A stretch of DNA of 64,000 nt from Microbacterium sp. zg-B96 (GCF_030246865.1 NZ_CP126738.1:2914001-2978000), one strand, 5' to 3'; positions 51,259 to 60,009 are shown, counted from the stretch's first letter. The notes: generated by a model not told the origin, from the sequence alone. Translations and numbers: made by a program.

Positions 51259-52361
51259 CGGGAGGGGCGGCGGGCCAGGGCGGCGCCGGCGGCGCGGAGG
51301 TGGCGGGCTGGGTGGGCCAGCGATGACTCGGGGGTTCCGGCGAGGTCGGTGAGGGAGACGGATGCCGCGAAAGCGGCGGTGTCGGCGGTGATGCGGCCCG
51401 CGACGAGCGCGGTGGGCACCCCGGCAGCCGCGGCGAGCGCGGCGACGAACGTCGGCACCTTGCCGGCGGCGGACTGACCGTCGAACGAGCCCTCGCCGGT
51501 GACGACGAGGTCGGCGCCGGCCACCGCCTGGCGCAGTCCGATCAGCTCCGCCACTTCCGGCGCCCCGGGAACCAGCCGCGCACCCCAGGTGAGCAGGCCG
51601 AAGCCGGTGCCGCCGGCGGCCCCCGCTCCTGGCGTGGCGGGGTCGACCGGCACCAGGTGCGCCCAGCGGGCCAGCGCGGCGTCGGCGCGCACCACGCCGT
51701 CGGGATCCAGACCCTTCTGCGGGCCGAACACCGCCGCGGCGCCGCGGGACCCGAGAAGCGGATTGGTCACGTCGGTGAGCACCACCGCACCTCCCGGCGG
51801 CAGCGGCCGCAGGCCGGCGAGGTCGGTGGCGGCAAGCGCGTCCAGGCCGCGCGCTCCGGGGGCGACGTCGGCGCCGGAAGCGTCGGTGAAGCGGGCGCCG
51901 AGCGCGCGCAGCACGCCGATGCCACCGTCGGTGGAGGCACTGGATCCGATGCCCAGCACGAGCCGGGAGACGCCGTGATCGAGCGCGGCGGCGATGGCCT
52001 GCCCGAAGCCGGTGGTGTCGGCATCCCACGGCAGGCGGCGCGGTCCGAGCAACTCGATGCCGGAGGTGGATGCGAGTTCGACCACGCCGGTGCCGGCGGG
52101 GGCATCGGCAGTGGGCGGCAGCAGCAGCCACGACACCTCGACTTCGGCCGCGTCGGGCCCGGTCACCCGCACCGGCATCCGCACCGCGCCGTCGACGGCG
52201 GTGGCGAACGCGTCGAGCGTGCCCTCTCCCCCGTCCGCCATGGGACGCAGCACCATCGCGGCATCCGGCTCGACGTCGAGCCAGCCGTCGGCCAGCGCAC
52301 GCGCGGCATCGGCCGCCCCGATCGACCCTTTGAAGCTGTCGAGGGCGACGACGATGTTCAC
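51255..52361 (-). CDS. Glycerate kinase (GK-I type)
   Basis: The 368-residue protein matches the glycerate kinase family (GlxK/GarK): 'VVALDSFKGSIGAADAARAL' at the start, MADGGEGTLDAF near 50, 'LGIGSSASTDGGIGVLRALG' and 'GEGSFDGQSAAGKVPTFVAA'. It phosphorylates glycerate, feeding it into lower glycolysis. The GTG at 52361 overlaps the LacI gene stop by 4 bp, making it the last gene of a five-gene operon. Its presence suggests the operon's pathway ends in glycerate. Confidence 0.93.
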   Translation of the reverse strand: MNIVVALDSFKGSIGAADAARALADGWLDVEPDAAMVLRPMADGGEGTLDAFATAVDGAVRMPVRVTGPDAAEVEVSWLLLPPTADAPAGTGVVELASTSGIELLGPRRLPWDADTTGFGQAIAAALDHGVSRLVLGIGSSASTDGGIGVLRALGARFTDASGADVAPGARGLDALAATDLAGLRPLPPGGAVVLTDVTNPLLGSRGAAAVFGPQKGLDPDGVVRADAALARWAHLVPVDPATPGAGAAGGTGFGLLTWGARLVPGAPEVAELIGLRQAVAGADLVVTGEGSFDGQSAAGKVPTFVAALAAAAGVPTALVAGRITADTAAFAASVSLTDLAGTPESSLAHPARHLRAAGAALARRPSR

Positions 52362-53383
52362 GGGCGCGGCGGCGTGCTGTCGCGCAGGCGCACCTCGAGC
52401 CGCAGCGGCTGCGGCGTCCAATCGGGGTCCGTCGCAGCGCGGAAGGTCTCCAGGCCCACGTCGGCCAGCGGCACGGCCACGGTCGACAGCGCCGGGGTCA
52501 CGTCGCGGCTGGTGGGGATGTCGTCGAAGCCGGCGAAGGCGATGTCGGTACCCGGTTCGCGACCCGCGTCCCGCACGGCGGACATGGCACCGATGGCCAC
52601 GACGTCGCTGACCCCGAACACCACGGTGCCCGCCGCCACGCCGTCGGCGAGGGCCGCGGTCATCAGCTCTGCGCCCGATGCGCGGGAGAAATCGCCGCGG
52701 TACACCCGGGGAGTCCCGCCGCCACCCGCCGTGAAGCCTTCGGCGAATCCGGCGAGACGGCTGTCGCTGGTGATGACGCCTTCCGCCGCCGCCAGCGCGA
52801 TCGCGCTGCGGTAGCCGCGCTCGGCCAGCGCCGCACCCAGAGCGCGGGCGCCGTCGCGGTTGTCGATCTTGACGGTGCGCACGCTGTCGGTGCCGACGCC
52901 CAGCGCCACGACGCGCCCGCCCGCCGCGGTCACGAGGTCCAGCTCGGCCAGCAGTTCCGGGGCGATCTCCGGTGCCGTCCGGGAGGCCGCGAGGATCACG
53001 CCGCGCGGCCGCTGACCTCGCAGCGCCCGCACCAGGCGCACCTCGCGTTCGGTGTCGCGCTCGGTGATGGCGACGGTGACGACCAGACCGGCCTCGTCGG
53101 CACCCTGCGCGACCCCCGAGGCGATCTCGCCGAAGTAGGGGTCGGCGATATCGGCCACCAGCAGCGCGATGATCGCGGAGGTGCCCCGTGCCGTCGCCTG
53201 CGCGGAGAGGTTCGCGGTGTACCCCAACCGCGTCGCGGCGGCCTGCACCCGCTCCCGGTAGGACTCTGCCACCTTGCGGTTCGAGCCGTTGAGCACCCGA
53301 GACGCGGTCGCCAGCGACACCCCGGCCTCCCGCGCGACGTCATGGAGCGTGGCGGAGCCGGACCGCAGGCGTTCGGTGGTCAC
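52358..53383 (-). CDS. LacI-family transcriptional regulator
   Basis: The 341-residue regulator has a DNA-binding domain 'ATLHDVAREAGVSLATASRV' and LNGSNRKVAESYRERVQAAA at about residues 12-52, a hinge 'LGYTANLSAQATARG' and a sensor domain starting 'IIALLVADIADPYFGEIASG'. It ends with 'FAGFDDIPTSRDVTPALSTV'. It is encoded inside the operon it may control. The GTG at 53383 overlaps the preceding stop. Paired palindromes at 56705-56755 and 62470-62537 are candidate operators. Confidence 0.93.
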   Translation of the reverse strand: MTTERLRSGSATLHDVAREAGVSLATASRVLNGSNRKVAESYRERVQAAATRLGYTANLSAQATARGTSAIIALLVADIADPYFGEIASGVAQGADEAGLVVTVAITERDTEREVRLVRALRGQRPRGVILAASRTAPEIAPELLAELDLVTAAGGRVVALGVGTDSVRTVKIDNRDGARALGAALAERGYRSAIALAAAEGVITSDSRLAGFAEGFTAGGGGTPRVYRGDFSRASGAELMTAALADGVAAGTVVFGVSDVVAIGAMSAVRDAGREPGTDIAFAGFDDIPTSRDVTPALSTVAVPLADVGLETFRAATDPDWTPQPLRLEVRLRDSTPPRP

Positions 53384-54267
53384 GATCGCGATTCTAGGGG
53401 GACGGCCAGGTGCGGCGAGACCGCCCCGCCGAACGCCGCCGCGGTGCGCTGCACCGCCACGAGCGGGTCGGTGGCCCAGACGTCCTCGTTGAAGATCTCC
53501 ACTTCGATGTCGCGGTCGTATCCGGTGGCCATGACCGCACGGGTCAGCGCCGCCAGATCGATGACCCCATCCCCGGGATAGTGGCGGCCCAGCAGCACGT
53601 CGGCCGGCAGCGGTGTCTTCCAATCGCACACCTGGTAGGTGGCGATGCGCCCCTCGGCGCCGGCGCGGGCGATGGATGCCGCAACGTCGGGGTCCCAGAA
53701 GATGTGGAAGGTATCGACGGTCGCCCCGACAACGGCGGGGTCGAAGTCCGCCGCGATGTCGAGCGCCTGGCCCAGGGTCGATACGACGCAGCGGTCGGTG
53801 GCGTACATCGGATGCAGCGGCTCGATCGCCAGGGTCACTCCCGCGGCCGCGGCGTACGGTACCAGCTCGCCGATCGCGTCGCGCACGCGCTCCCGGGCGC
53901 CCACGAGGTCGCGTGACCCCTCCGGCAGCCCCCCGGCGACCAGCACCAGGATCGCCGTGGACCCGGCCGCCCCCGCGGCGGCCAGCGTCGCGGCCTCATC
54001 GATCGCGACGCGGTTGTCATCGATCGACGCGCGGCGGGCGGGACCCTCCGGCATCGTGAAGAACCCGGCGCGGCAGTGCGTGGTGAACCGCAGCCCGGAG
54101 TCGGTGAGCATGCGTGCGGCCACCGCCAGCCCGACCTCCTGCACCGGCTCCCGCCACAGTCCGATCGCCGGCACGCCCGCCTCGGCGGTGACCCGCAGCG
54201 CCGTGGCGAGGTCGGCGTATTTGATCGTGGCCTGGTTGATCGACAAGCGGGGATCCACCGCGTTCAT
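53380..54267 (-). CDS. Sugar phosphate isomerase/epimerase (xylose isomerase-like TIM barrel)
   Basis: The 295-residue AP-endonuclease-2-type TIM barrel protein has the metal-binding pattern of the family: Glu in 'VTLAIEPLHPMYATDRCVVS', Asp/His in 'VGATVDTFHIFWDPDVAASI', and Glu in 'DIEVEIFNEDVWATDPLVAV'. Such enzymes epimerise or isomerise keto sugars, for example IolE/IolI-like or 3-keto-sugar epimerases. The substrate is unknown. It overlaps both neighbours by 4 bp. Confidence 0.88.
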   Translation of the reverse strand: MNAVDPRLSINQATIKYADLATALRVTAEAGVPAIGLWREPVQEVGLAVAARMLTDSGLRFTTHCRAGFFTMPEGPARRASIDDNRVAIDEAATLAAAGAAGSTAILVLVAGGLPEGSRDLVGARERVRDAIGELVPYAAAAGVTLAIEPLHPMYATDRCVVSTLGQALDIAADFDPAVVGATVDTFHIFWDPDVAASIARAGAEGRIATYQVCDWKTPLPADVLLGRHYPGDGVIDLAALTRAVMATGYDRDIEVEIFNEDVWATDPLVAVQRTAAAFGGAVSPHLAVPLESRS

Positions 54268-55466
54268 GCATCCACTCCGTTCAGGCGCAGCAGTCCGTGC
54301 CAGCGGGCGGCGGCCAGTTCCGGCTGCTCCAGCGCGGCGGCGGCGTTGGCAAGCTCCACGATGCGCGACAGATGAGGCAGGCTCCGCGCCGAGTGCAGGC
54401 CGCCGACCATCTGGAAGGCGCTCTGGTGGCCGTTGAGCCAGGCGAGGAAGGCGACGCCGGTCTTGTAATAGAAGGTCGGCGCGGCGAACACCTGCCGGCT
54501 GAGTTCCTCGGTGGGTCCGAGGATCTCCAGGTACCGGGCGGGGTCGCCGGCATCCAGCGCCTGGATCGCCGCCGAAGCCACCGGGGTGAGCGCGGCGAAC
54601 GCGCCCAGCAGCGCATCGGAGTGCTGCCGCGGGCTCGCCGGGTCGCGATCGGGCTGGGCGGCGTCGGGCACGTCTCCGCCGCCGATGAGACCGACGTAGT
54701 TGAAGTCGTCCCCGGTGAACATGCGCACGCCCGCGGGCAGGCGCTCGCGCACCGACACCTCGGATGCGGCATCCAGCAGGCTCATCTTGACGCCTGAGAC
54801 CTTGTCGACGTTCTCGCCGATGATCTCCAAGAGCACCTCGGATGCCGCGCGCCAGTCGGTCGACCCGAAGTAGGCGCTGAGCTGCGGGTCGAAGGCGGTG
54901 CCCAGCCAGTGCAGCACGACCGGGGTCGTCGCCGCCTGCAGCACCGCGCGGTACACGCGGCGGTAGTCGTCGGCTGATTCGGCGGCGCGGGCCAGATGCC
55001 GGCTGGCCATGAGCACGGGGCCGGCGCCCTGTTCCTCGGTGAAGTGCAGCTGCTCGAGGTAGGCGGCGATGATCTCGTCGATCGAGAGGGTCTCCGCCTC
55101 GATGTGGTCGGTGTTGACCCCGACGACGACCGAGCCGCCCTCTTCCCGGGCGACGGCGGCGGATCGGGCGATGAGCTCACGGGTGGCTGCGGCATCCAGC
55201 CCCATGTTGCGCTGCGCGGTGTCCATGGCATCTGCCACGCCCAGGCCCCAGGAGTACACCGAGCGGCGGAAATCCAGCGTGGCATCCCAGTCGATCTGCG
55301 CCGGCTGCCCCGGGGTGTTGTCCCCCCACGCGACCGGCACGACGTGCGCGGCGGCGTAGGCGACGCGGCTGCGGAGCGCCCCGGTGGGCTTGGCGTAGCC
55401 GGGCGCGTCCTTCAGCGCCGCGGCGGTGACGACGCCGTCGGCACCGAGCAGGGTCAGCGTCGTCAC
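54264..55466 (-). CDS. DUF993-family protein, class I aldolase-like
   Basis: The 400-residue protein belongs to DUF993, a TIM-barrel family related to dihydrodipicolinate synthase-type aldolases. Visible landmarks are 'AHVVPVAWGDNTPGQPAQID', 'VVVGVNTDHIEAETLSIDEI', 'DKVSGVKMSLLDAASEVSVR' with a Lys positioned like the Schiff-base Lys, and 'MFTGDDFNYVGLIGGGD'. The reaction is not established. In this operon it would be the C-C bond-cleaving step between the dehydrogenase/epimerase pair and glycerate kinase, by inference. The GTG at 55466 overlaps the dehydrogenase stop. Confidence 0.85.
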   Translation of the reverse strand: MTTLTLLGADGVVTAAALKDAPGYAKPTGALRSRVAYAAAHVVPVAWGDNTPGQPAQIDWDATLDFRRSVYSWGLGVADAMDTAQRNMGLDAAATRELIARSAAVAREEGGSVVVGVNTDHIEAETLSIDEIIAAYLEQLHFTEEQGAGPVLMASRHLARAAESADDYRRVYRAVLQAATTPVVLHWLGTAFDPQLSAYFGSTDWRAASEVLLEIIGENVDKVSGVKMSLLDAASEVSVRERLPAGVRMFTGDDFNYVGLIGGGDVPDAAQPDRDPASPRQHSDALLGAFAALTPVASAAIQALDAGDPARYLEILGPTEELSRQVFAAPTFYYKTGVAFLAWLNGHQSAFQMVGGLHSARSLPHLSRIVELANAAAALEQPELAAARWHGLLRLNGVDA

Positions 55467-56668
55467 GGTGCCTCCAGCGTGAGGGCGGGCAGCGTCACCT
55501 TGCAGCCGTCGCGGCTGGAGCGCAGGCCCGCCTCGGCCAGCAGCACGCCGCGGGCGCCGGCGAGCAGGTCGAAGGCGTAGTCGGTGCCGGTGGCGTAGGA
55601 GATGAGGAACTCCTCCCACTGCTGCCGGAAGCCGTTCTGGAACACCTCGTTGACGGGGACGTCGGCCCAGTCGGCGTCGTAGTCGTGGTCGTCGGCGAGG
55701 TCGGGGTTCCACACCGGCTTGGGGGTGGCGTTGCGGTGCTGGATCTTCGCGCCGAACAGGCCCACGACGGCCGAGCCGTGCGTGCCGTCGACGTGGAACT
55801 CCACCAGCTCGTCGCGGTTGACCCGCACCGTCCAGCTGGAGTTGATCTGGGCGACGATCCCGCCGTCGAGCTCGAAGATGCCGTACGCGGCATCCTCAGC
55901 GGTGGCGGTGTAGTGCTCGCCCTTCTCGTCCCAGCGGTCGGCGATGTGCACGGCTGCCTGGGCGTAGACGGTCTTGATGGGGCCGAACAGGTTCTCCAGC
56001 ACGTAGTTCCAGTGCGGGAACATGTCGACGATGATGCCGCCGCCGTCTTCGGTGCGGTAGTTCCAGCTCGGGCGCTGCGCGGGCTGCCAGTCACCCTCGA
56101 ACACCCAGTAGCCGAACTCGCCGCGGACCGACAGGATGCGGCCGAAGAACCCGGAGTCGATCAGGCGCTTGAGCTTCTGCAGCCCCGGCAGGTACAGCTT
56201 GTCGTGCACGACCCCGGTCTTGACCCCGGCCTCGGCGGCGAGCTTGGCAAGCTCCAGCGCCTCATCCACCGACTCGGCGGTGGGCTTTTCGGTGTAGATG
56301 GTCTTGCCGGCGGCGATCGCCTTGCGCAGGGCACTGGCGCGGGCCTTGGTGACGAGGAAGTCGGCGTAGATCTCCCAGCGGGGATCAGCCAGAGCGGCAT
56401 CCAGGTCGGTCGTGTAGTCCTCGATGCCGTGGCGGGCGGCCAGTTCGGCGAGCTTGGCCTCGCTGCGGCCCACGAGCAGCGGCTTGACGGTCACCTTCGA
56501 GCCGTCCGGCAGCTCGATGCCGCCCTGGTCGCGGATCGCGAGGATCGAGCGCACCAGGTGCTGGCGGTAGCCCATGCGCCCGGAGACGCCGTTCATGATG
56601 ATCCCGATCTCGCGCACCTGCGGAGCGGATGCCGGGGCGGATGCGTCCAGGGTGATCGTCTCTGACAC
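55463..56668 (-). CDS. Gfo/Idh/MocA-family oxidoreductase
   Basis: The 401-residue protein has an N-terminal Rossmann domain ('IGIIMNGVSGRMGYRQHLVR') and the family EKP motif in 'IYTEKPTAESVDEALELAKL', where the Lys helps catalysis. It continues with 'GVVHDKLYLPGLQKLKRLID' and a C-terminal alpha/beta dimer domain. Members oxidise sugar or polyol hydroxyls with NAD(P). The GTG at 56668, eight bases after AGAAGGA, is preferred over ATG at 56755, because the longer frame would run through the operators and promoter. It is first in the operon. Confidence 0.9.
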   Translation of the reverse strand: MSETITLDASAPASAPQVREIGIIMNGVSGRMGYRQHLVRSILAIRDQGGIELPDGSKVTVKPLLVGRSEAKLAELAARHGIEDYTTDLDAALADPRWEIYADFLVTKARASALRKAIAAGKTIYTEKPTAESVDEALELAKLAAEAGVKTGVVHDKLYLPGLQKLKRLIDSGFFGRILSVRGEFGYWVFEGDWQPAQRPSWNYRTEDGGGIIVDMFPHWNYVLENLFGPIKTVYAQAAVHIADRWDEKGEHYTATAEDAAYGIFELDGGIVAQINSSWTVRVNRDELVEFHVDGTHGSAVVGLFGAKIQHRNATPKPVWNPDLADDHDYDADWADVPVNEVFQNGFRQQWEEFLISYATGTDYAFDLLAGARGVLLAEAGLRSSRDGCKVTLPALTLEAP

Positions 56669-56704
56669 TGTGGTTTCCTTCTGCTCGGCGCTGCCCGAAA
56701 TGTC

Positions 56705-56755
56705 GGTAAGCGCTTTCCGATTCTTCATCCTGACATCGGAAGACGCTTTCCGCAA
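56705..56755 (-). promoter_or_regulatory. Promoter with paired LacI-type operators, dehydrogenase operon
   Basis: On the minus strand, TTGCGG (56750-56755) and CAGGAT (56727-56732) are 17 bp apart. Operator-like GGAAGACGCTTTCC (56738-56751) occupies the spacer and touches the -35 box, and GGTAAGCGCTTTCC (56705-56718) lies just downstream of the -10 box. Their centres are 33 bp apart, about three helical turns. The first site is identical to one upstream of the binding protein at 62377. Confidence 0.65.
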
Positions 56756-56797
56756 GCCTTCCGCTGTTCGCTGCTGTCGTGAGGGTCGGAGATGGGC

Positions 56798-56855
56798 CGA
56801 GCGTAGGACGAAACCGGGTGGATCCGTCCTACGCTCGCCCCATTTCCTACGCTCG
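56798..56855. repeat. Intergenic repeat family B, copy 2
   Basis: CGAGCGTAGGAC (56798-56809) and GTCCTACGCTCG (56826-56837) are perfect 12-bp inverted arms, followed by a second TCCTACGCTCG (56845-56855). The same pattern with the same spacing occurs at 4435-4496. It lies between the GH51 stop and the dehydrogenase operon promoter. Confidence 0.75.
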
Positions 56856-56869
56856 ACACGCGACTGTGC

Positions 56870-58390
56870 CTACGCCAGCCGCACCGCGACCCAAGACACC
56901 GGCGGCAGCGCCACGGTGAGCGCGGCACCCTCCAGCGTCGTCTCGAGCGGCCGCACCCCCACCCGCTCCGGGTCGGCGAGTGTGTTCGCGGCGTACATGT
57001 CGTCCTCGTGCAGCAGGTGCGCCTCCACGACGGCGAGGTCGCGGCCGAACTCCGCCGCCATGCCCGACAGATCCAGCCGCAGGTCGGCTGCTTCGGTCAG
57101 CGACCGATTCACGACGAAGACGCTCACGCCGTCGTCGTCGACGGTCGCGACGGCGTTGACGTTCGCGACCTCGCCGAAGCGCTCGCTCGGGAACGTGCCG
57201 GCATCCACCGGCACCCGCACGACGCGGTCTCCGGCCAGGCGCGAAGTGATCGAGAACGGGAAGAACGTGGTCTGCCGCCACGCGATCCCGCCCGGCTCGG
57301 TCATGATGGGCGCGATGACGTTCACCAGCTGCGCCAGGGACGCCGATCGCACCCGGTCGGCGTGCTGCAGCAGCGTGATCATGAGGTCACCGAAGACGAC
57401 GGCATCCAGCGCGCTGTACTGGTCTTCCAGAAGCCGCGGCGCGACCGGCCAGCCGGTCTCCTTCGGCTTGTCGTTCTGTCCCCCGTTGTCGTTGTGGAGG
57501 TACCAGACGTTCCACTCGTCGAAGGAGATCATGATGCGCTTGTCGCTCTTCTTGGTGGCAGCCACCGCGTCGGTGATCGCGCTGACCGCTTCGATGAACC
57601 GGGCCATGTCTACGCCGGAGGCGAGGAACTCCTGCGCGTTGCCGCCCATCTCCTGGTAATAGGAGTGGCAGGAGATGTAGTCCACATCGTCGAAGGCGTG
57701 CTCCAGCACCGTGCGCTCCCACGACCCGAACGTGGGCATTCCGCTGGCGGAGGAGCCGCACACGACCAGCTCGATGCCCGGATCGAGCATGCGCATCGCC
57801 TTGGCGGTGCGCGACGCGAGCTTGCCGTAGTCCTCGGCGTTGCGATGCCCGAGCTGCCAGGGGCCGTCCATCTCGTTGCCCAGGCACCACATGGTGACGG
57901 CGAAGGGATCGTGGCGTCCGTTGGCGGCGCGCCGGCGGGTCCAGTCTGTGTCGGCGTTCGCGTTGGCGTACTCGAGGAGGTCAAGGGCCTCCTGCGTGCC
58001 CCGCGTACCGAGGTTCACCGCGAGCATCAGATCGCTGCCGACCCGGTCGAGCCAGTCGGCGAACTCGTGCAGCCCGACCTCGTTGGTCTCGGTCGAGTGC
58101 CACGCCAGATCCAGGCGACGGGGGCGCTGGTCGCGGGGCCCGACGCCGTCCTCCCACCGGTAGCCGGAGACGAAGTTGCCGCCGGGATAGCGGATCGTGG
58201 AGACTCCGAGTTCGCGGACCAGCTCGATCACGTCGGTACGGAACCCGTCGGCATCCGCCGTGGCGTGCGCCGGTTCGTAGATGCCGTCGTAGATGTGGCG
58301 GCCGAGGTGCTCGACGAAGCCGCCGAACAGGCGGCGGTCGAGCCGAGCGGTCTCGAAGCGGGGGTCGACGGAGCCGTGGGCAGACATCAC
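56870..58390 (-). CDS. Alpha-N-arabinofuranosidase (glycoside hydrolase family 51)
   Basis: The 506-residue GH51 enzyme releases alpha-L-arabinofuranose from arabino-oligosaccharides. It has 'RLFGGFVEHLGRHIYDGIYE' and 'STIRYPGGNFVSGYRWEDGV'. The acid/base Glu is near 173 in 'MWCLGNEMDGPWQLGHRNAE', and the nucleophile Glu near 292 in 'ISFDEWNVWY'. A C-terminal beta-sandwich follows. There is no signal peptide. The GTG at 58390 has AAGGAA ten bases upstream; ATG at 58387 is adjacent. It follows the transporter genes in the same direction. Confidence 0.95.
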   Translation of the reverse strand: MMSAHGSVDPRFETARLDRRLFGGFVEHLGRHIYDGIYEPAHATADADGFRTDVIELVRELGVSTIRYPGGNFVSGYRWEDGVGPRDQRPRRLDLAWHSTETNEVGLHEFADWLDRVGSDLMLAVNLGTRGTQEALDLLEYANANADTDWTRRRAANGRHDPFAVTMWCLGNEMDGPWQLGHRNAEDYGKLASRTAKAMRMLDPGIELVVCGSSASGMPTFGSWERTVLEHAFDDVDYISCHSYYQEMGGNAQEFLASGVDMARFIEAVSAITDAVAATKKSDKRIMISFDEWNVWYLHNDNGGQNDKPKETGWPVAPRLLEDQYSALDAVVFGDLMITLLQHADRVRSASLAQLVNVIAPIMTEPGGIAWRQTTFFPFSITSRLAGDRVVRVPVDAGTFPSERFGEVANVNAVATVDDDGVSVFVVNRSLTEAADLRLDLSGMAAEFGRDLAVVEAHLLHEDDMYAANTLADPERVGVRPLETTLEGAALTVALPPVSWVAVRLA

Positions 58391-58417
58391 GAGGAGCGGT
58401 TTCCTTCCGGAGGGGTT

Positions 58418-59080
58418 TCAGGCACGCCCGCGACGGCGGGTGGGGACGGCGACGACGGCGAGCGCGGCGCAGCCGATGGCGGGGATGAACAGCGGCACGA
58501 GCACCCAGGTGACCACCACGACGAAACCGGCGGTGGCGACCAGGTAGGCAGCTCCCGCGATGTCTCCCGTGACCCGGCGCGGCACGGTGCGGATCGCCGC
58601 GAGCCAGCCGGTCTGCGGCGTCCAGGCGGCGGCCGCGGTCAGCAGCGTCAGCGCGACCACCGCCAGGCCCACCCAGCCGATGACTTCGATGACTGCCCCG
58701 CCGGGGAGGAACCCGGACCGCGCGAGGTCGATGTCCAGCAGCAGCACGAGGGCCGCCACCAGTGCGACCAGGCCGACCACGGCACCCGGCAGCAGCCCGC
58801 GCCGCACATCGCGCCAGAACAACTCCTGCCGGGAGTCCTCCGCCGCGGTGAAGCGGCGCAGGTGCCGGATGCCGGCAGCCAGCGCGACCGGGAGGGTGAT
58901 CACCAGCACGCTCACCACCGTCACCAGGAGCCCGGTGAGCATCACCTCACCGAACAGCGCGAACCGGCCGGTGGCCCCCGGATACTGCGCCGGAGGCCGC
59001 TCCTGGGGTACCGGTCCGGCGCCGGAGATCTCGTCCCGGCGCGCGGCTTTCTGCTCGCGACGGCTCACGGCGGGGGTCAT
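58418..59080 (-). CDS. YesL/DUF624-like membrane protein
   Basis: The 220-residue protein has about five helices ('LTGLLVTVVSVLVITLPVAL', 'LVALVAALVLLLDIDLA', 'VIGWVGLAVVALTLLTAAAA') and the cytoplasmic segment 'GIRHLRRFTAAEDSRQELFW', reminiscent of DUF624 proteins. It occupies the same place behind the permease pair as the YesL-like gene at 38730. The start is ATG at 59080, or GTG at 59083 overlapping the permease TAG. Confidence 0.75.
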   Translation of the reverse strand: MTPAVSRREQKAARRDEISGAGPVPQERPPAQYPGATGRFALFGEVMLTGLLVTVVSVLVITLPVALAAGIRHLRRFTAAEDSRQELFWRDVRRGLLPGAVVGLVALVAALVLLLDIDLARSGFLPGGAVIEVIGWVGLAVVALTLLTAAAAWTPQTGWLAAIRTVPRRVTGDIAGAAYLVATAGFVVVVTWVLVPLFIPAIGCAALAVVAVPTRRRGRA

Positions 59081-59082
59081 CA

Positions 59083-60009
59083 CTAGCCCTTGAGCCCCTG
59101 GGTGGCCACGCCGTCGACCAGGAATCGCTGGAAGACGATGAAGAACAGCAGGATCGGGATGAGCGCGACGAACGACGCGGTCACCGTGGCGCCGTAGTCG
59201 CTTGAGGACGTCTGGTCGTTGTAGAGGCGCAGCGCGATGGGAAGCGGGTAGTTCTCGGGGCTGGTGAGGTACAGCAGCGGTCCCAGGAAGTCGTTCCAGG
59301 CCCAGATGAAGGCAAAGATCGCGCAGGTGATGAGCGCCGGCCTGATCAGCGGCAGCACGATCGACCAGAAGATGCGCAGGTGCCCCGCGCCGTCGATCTT
59401 CGCGGCCTCATCCATGTCACGCGGCATCTGCCGGATGAACTGCACGAGCAGGAAGACGAAGAACGCCTCGGTGGCGAGGAACTTCGGCAGCAGCAGCGGC
59501 CAGAACGTGTCGACCATGCCGAGGTTGTTGAACAGGATGTACTGGGGAATGATCACGACGTGGAACGGCAGCAGCAGCGTGCCGATCATCGCGGCGAAAA
59601 GGATGCTGAGGCCCCTGAACTGCAGGCGGGCGAACGCGTAGGCGGCGAGCGAGGAAGAGATCAGGGTGCCGATCACCGACACGGCGGCCAAGAGGAACGA
59701 GTTCCAGAAGAAGCGCCACATCGGCACTCCGGCGATGCCCTCCATCACCTTGATGTAGTTGTCGATCGTCGGGTTGTTGGGGATGAGGCCGGGGTTCTGG
59801 CCGAACTCCGCGTTCGGCTTGAACGTCGACATGAACAGCCACACGAGCGGATAGAGCACGATCGCGGTGATCGCCAGCAGCACGACGAACCAGATGACCG
59901 TCTGCCACGTCTTGCGCTTGATCCTGCGACGGGGGGTGGTCTTGCTGTCGGGGTCGACCTGGTTCTCGACCTGGATGAGCGCGTTCTCGGAGAACGAAGA
60001 AGTAGTCAT
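59083..60009 (-). CDS. Carbohydrate ABC transporter permease (MalG type)
   Basis: The 308-residue permease has six helices, the EAA loop 'RDMDEAAKIDGAGHLRIFWS' and the MalG-type C-terminus 'QRFLVDGVATQGLKG'. The ATG at 60009 overlaps the upstream permease stop by 4 bp. It forms an importer with the upstream permease and the lipoprotein at 61079. The substrate is probably arabinose-containing oligosaccharides, judging from the downstream GH51 gene. Confidence 0.94.
   Translation of the reverse strand: MTTSSFSENALIQVENQVDPDSKTTPRRRIKRKTWQTVIWFVVLLAITAIVLYPLVWLFMSTFKPNAEFGQNPGLIPNNPTIDNYIKVMEGIAGVPMWRFFWNSFLLAAVSVIGTLISSSLAAYAFARLQFRGLSILFAAMIGTLLLPFHVVIIPQYILFNNLGMVDTFWPLLLPKFLATEAFFVFLLVQFIRQMPRDMDEAAKIDGAGHLRIFWSIVLPLIRPALITCAIFAFIWAWNDFLGPLLYLTSPENYPLPIALRLYNDQTSSSDYGATVTASFVALIPILLFFIVFQRFLVDGVATQGLKG

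Noticed and set aside
48229..52131. A 1300-codon open frame on the minus strand
   Set aside because: It runs antisense to the acyltransferase fusion, GH35 and part of the glycerate kinase gene, has Arg/His/Pro-rich low-complexity composition, and shows no domain. Long antisense frames are expected in high-GC DNA.
56669..56755. ATG at 56755 as the start of the dehydrogenase gene
   Set aside because: The extra 29 codons would cover the promoter and both operators. The GTG at 56668 has a good ribosome site and starts near the normal N-terminus.
57008..59086. A 692-codon plus-strand frame opposite GH51 and the YesL-like gene
   Set aside because: It is a shadow of the clear GH51 arabinofuranosidase and membrane protein frames. 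Composition is Asp/Arg/Gly-biased without known motifs.
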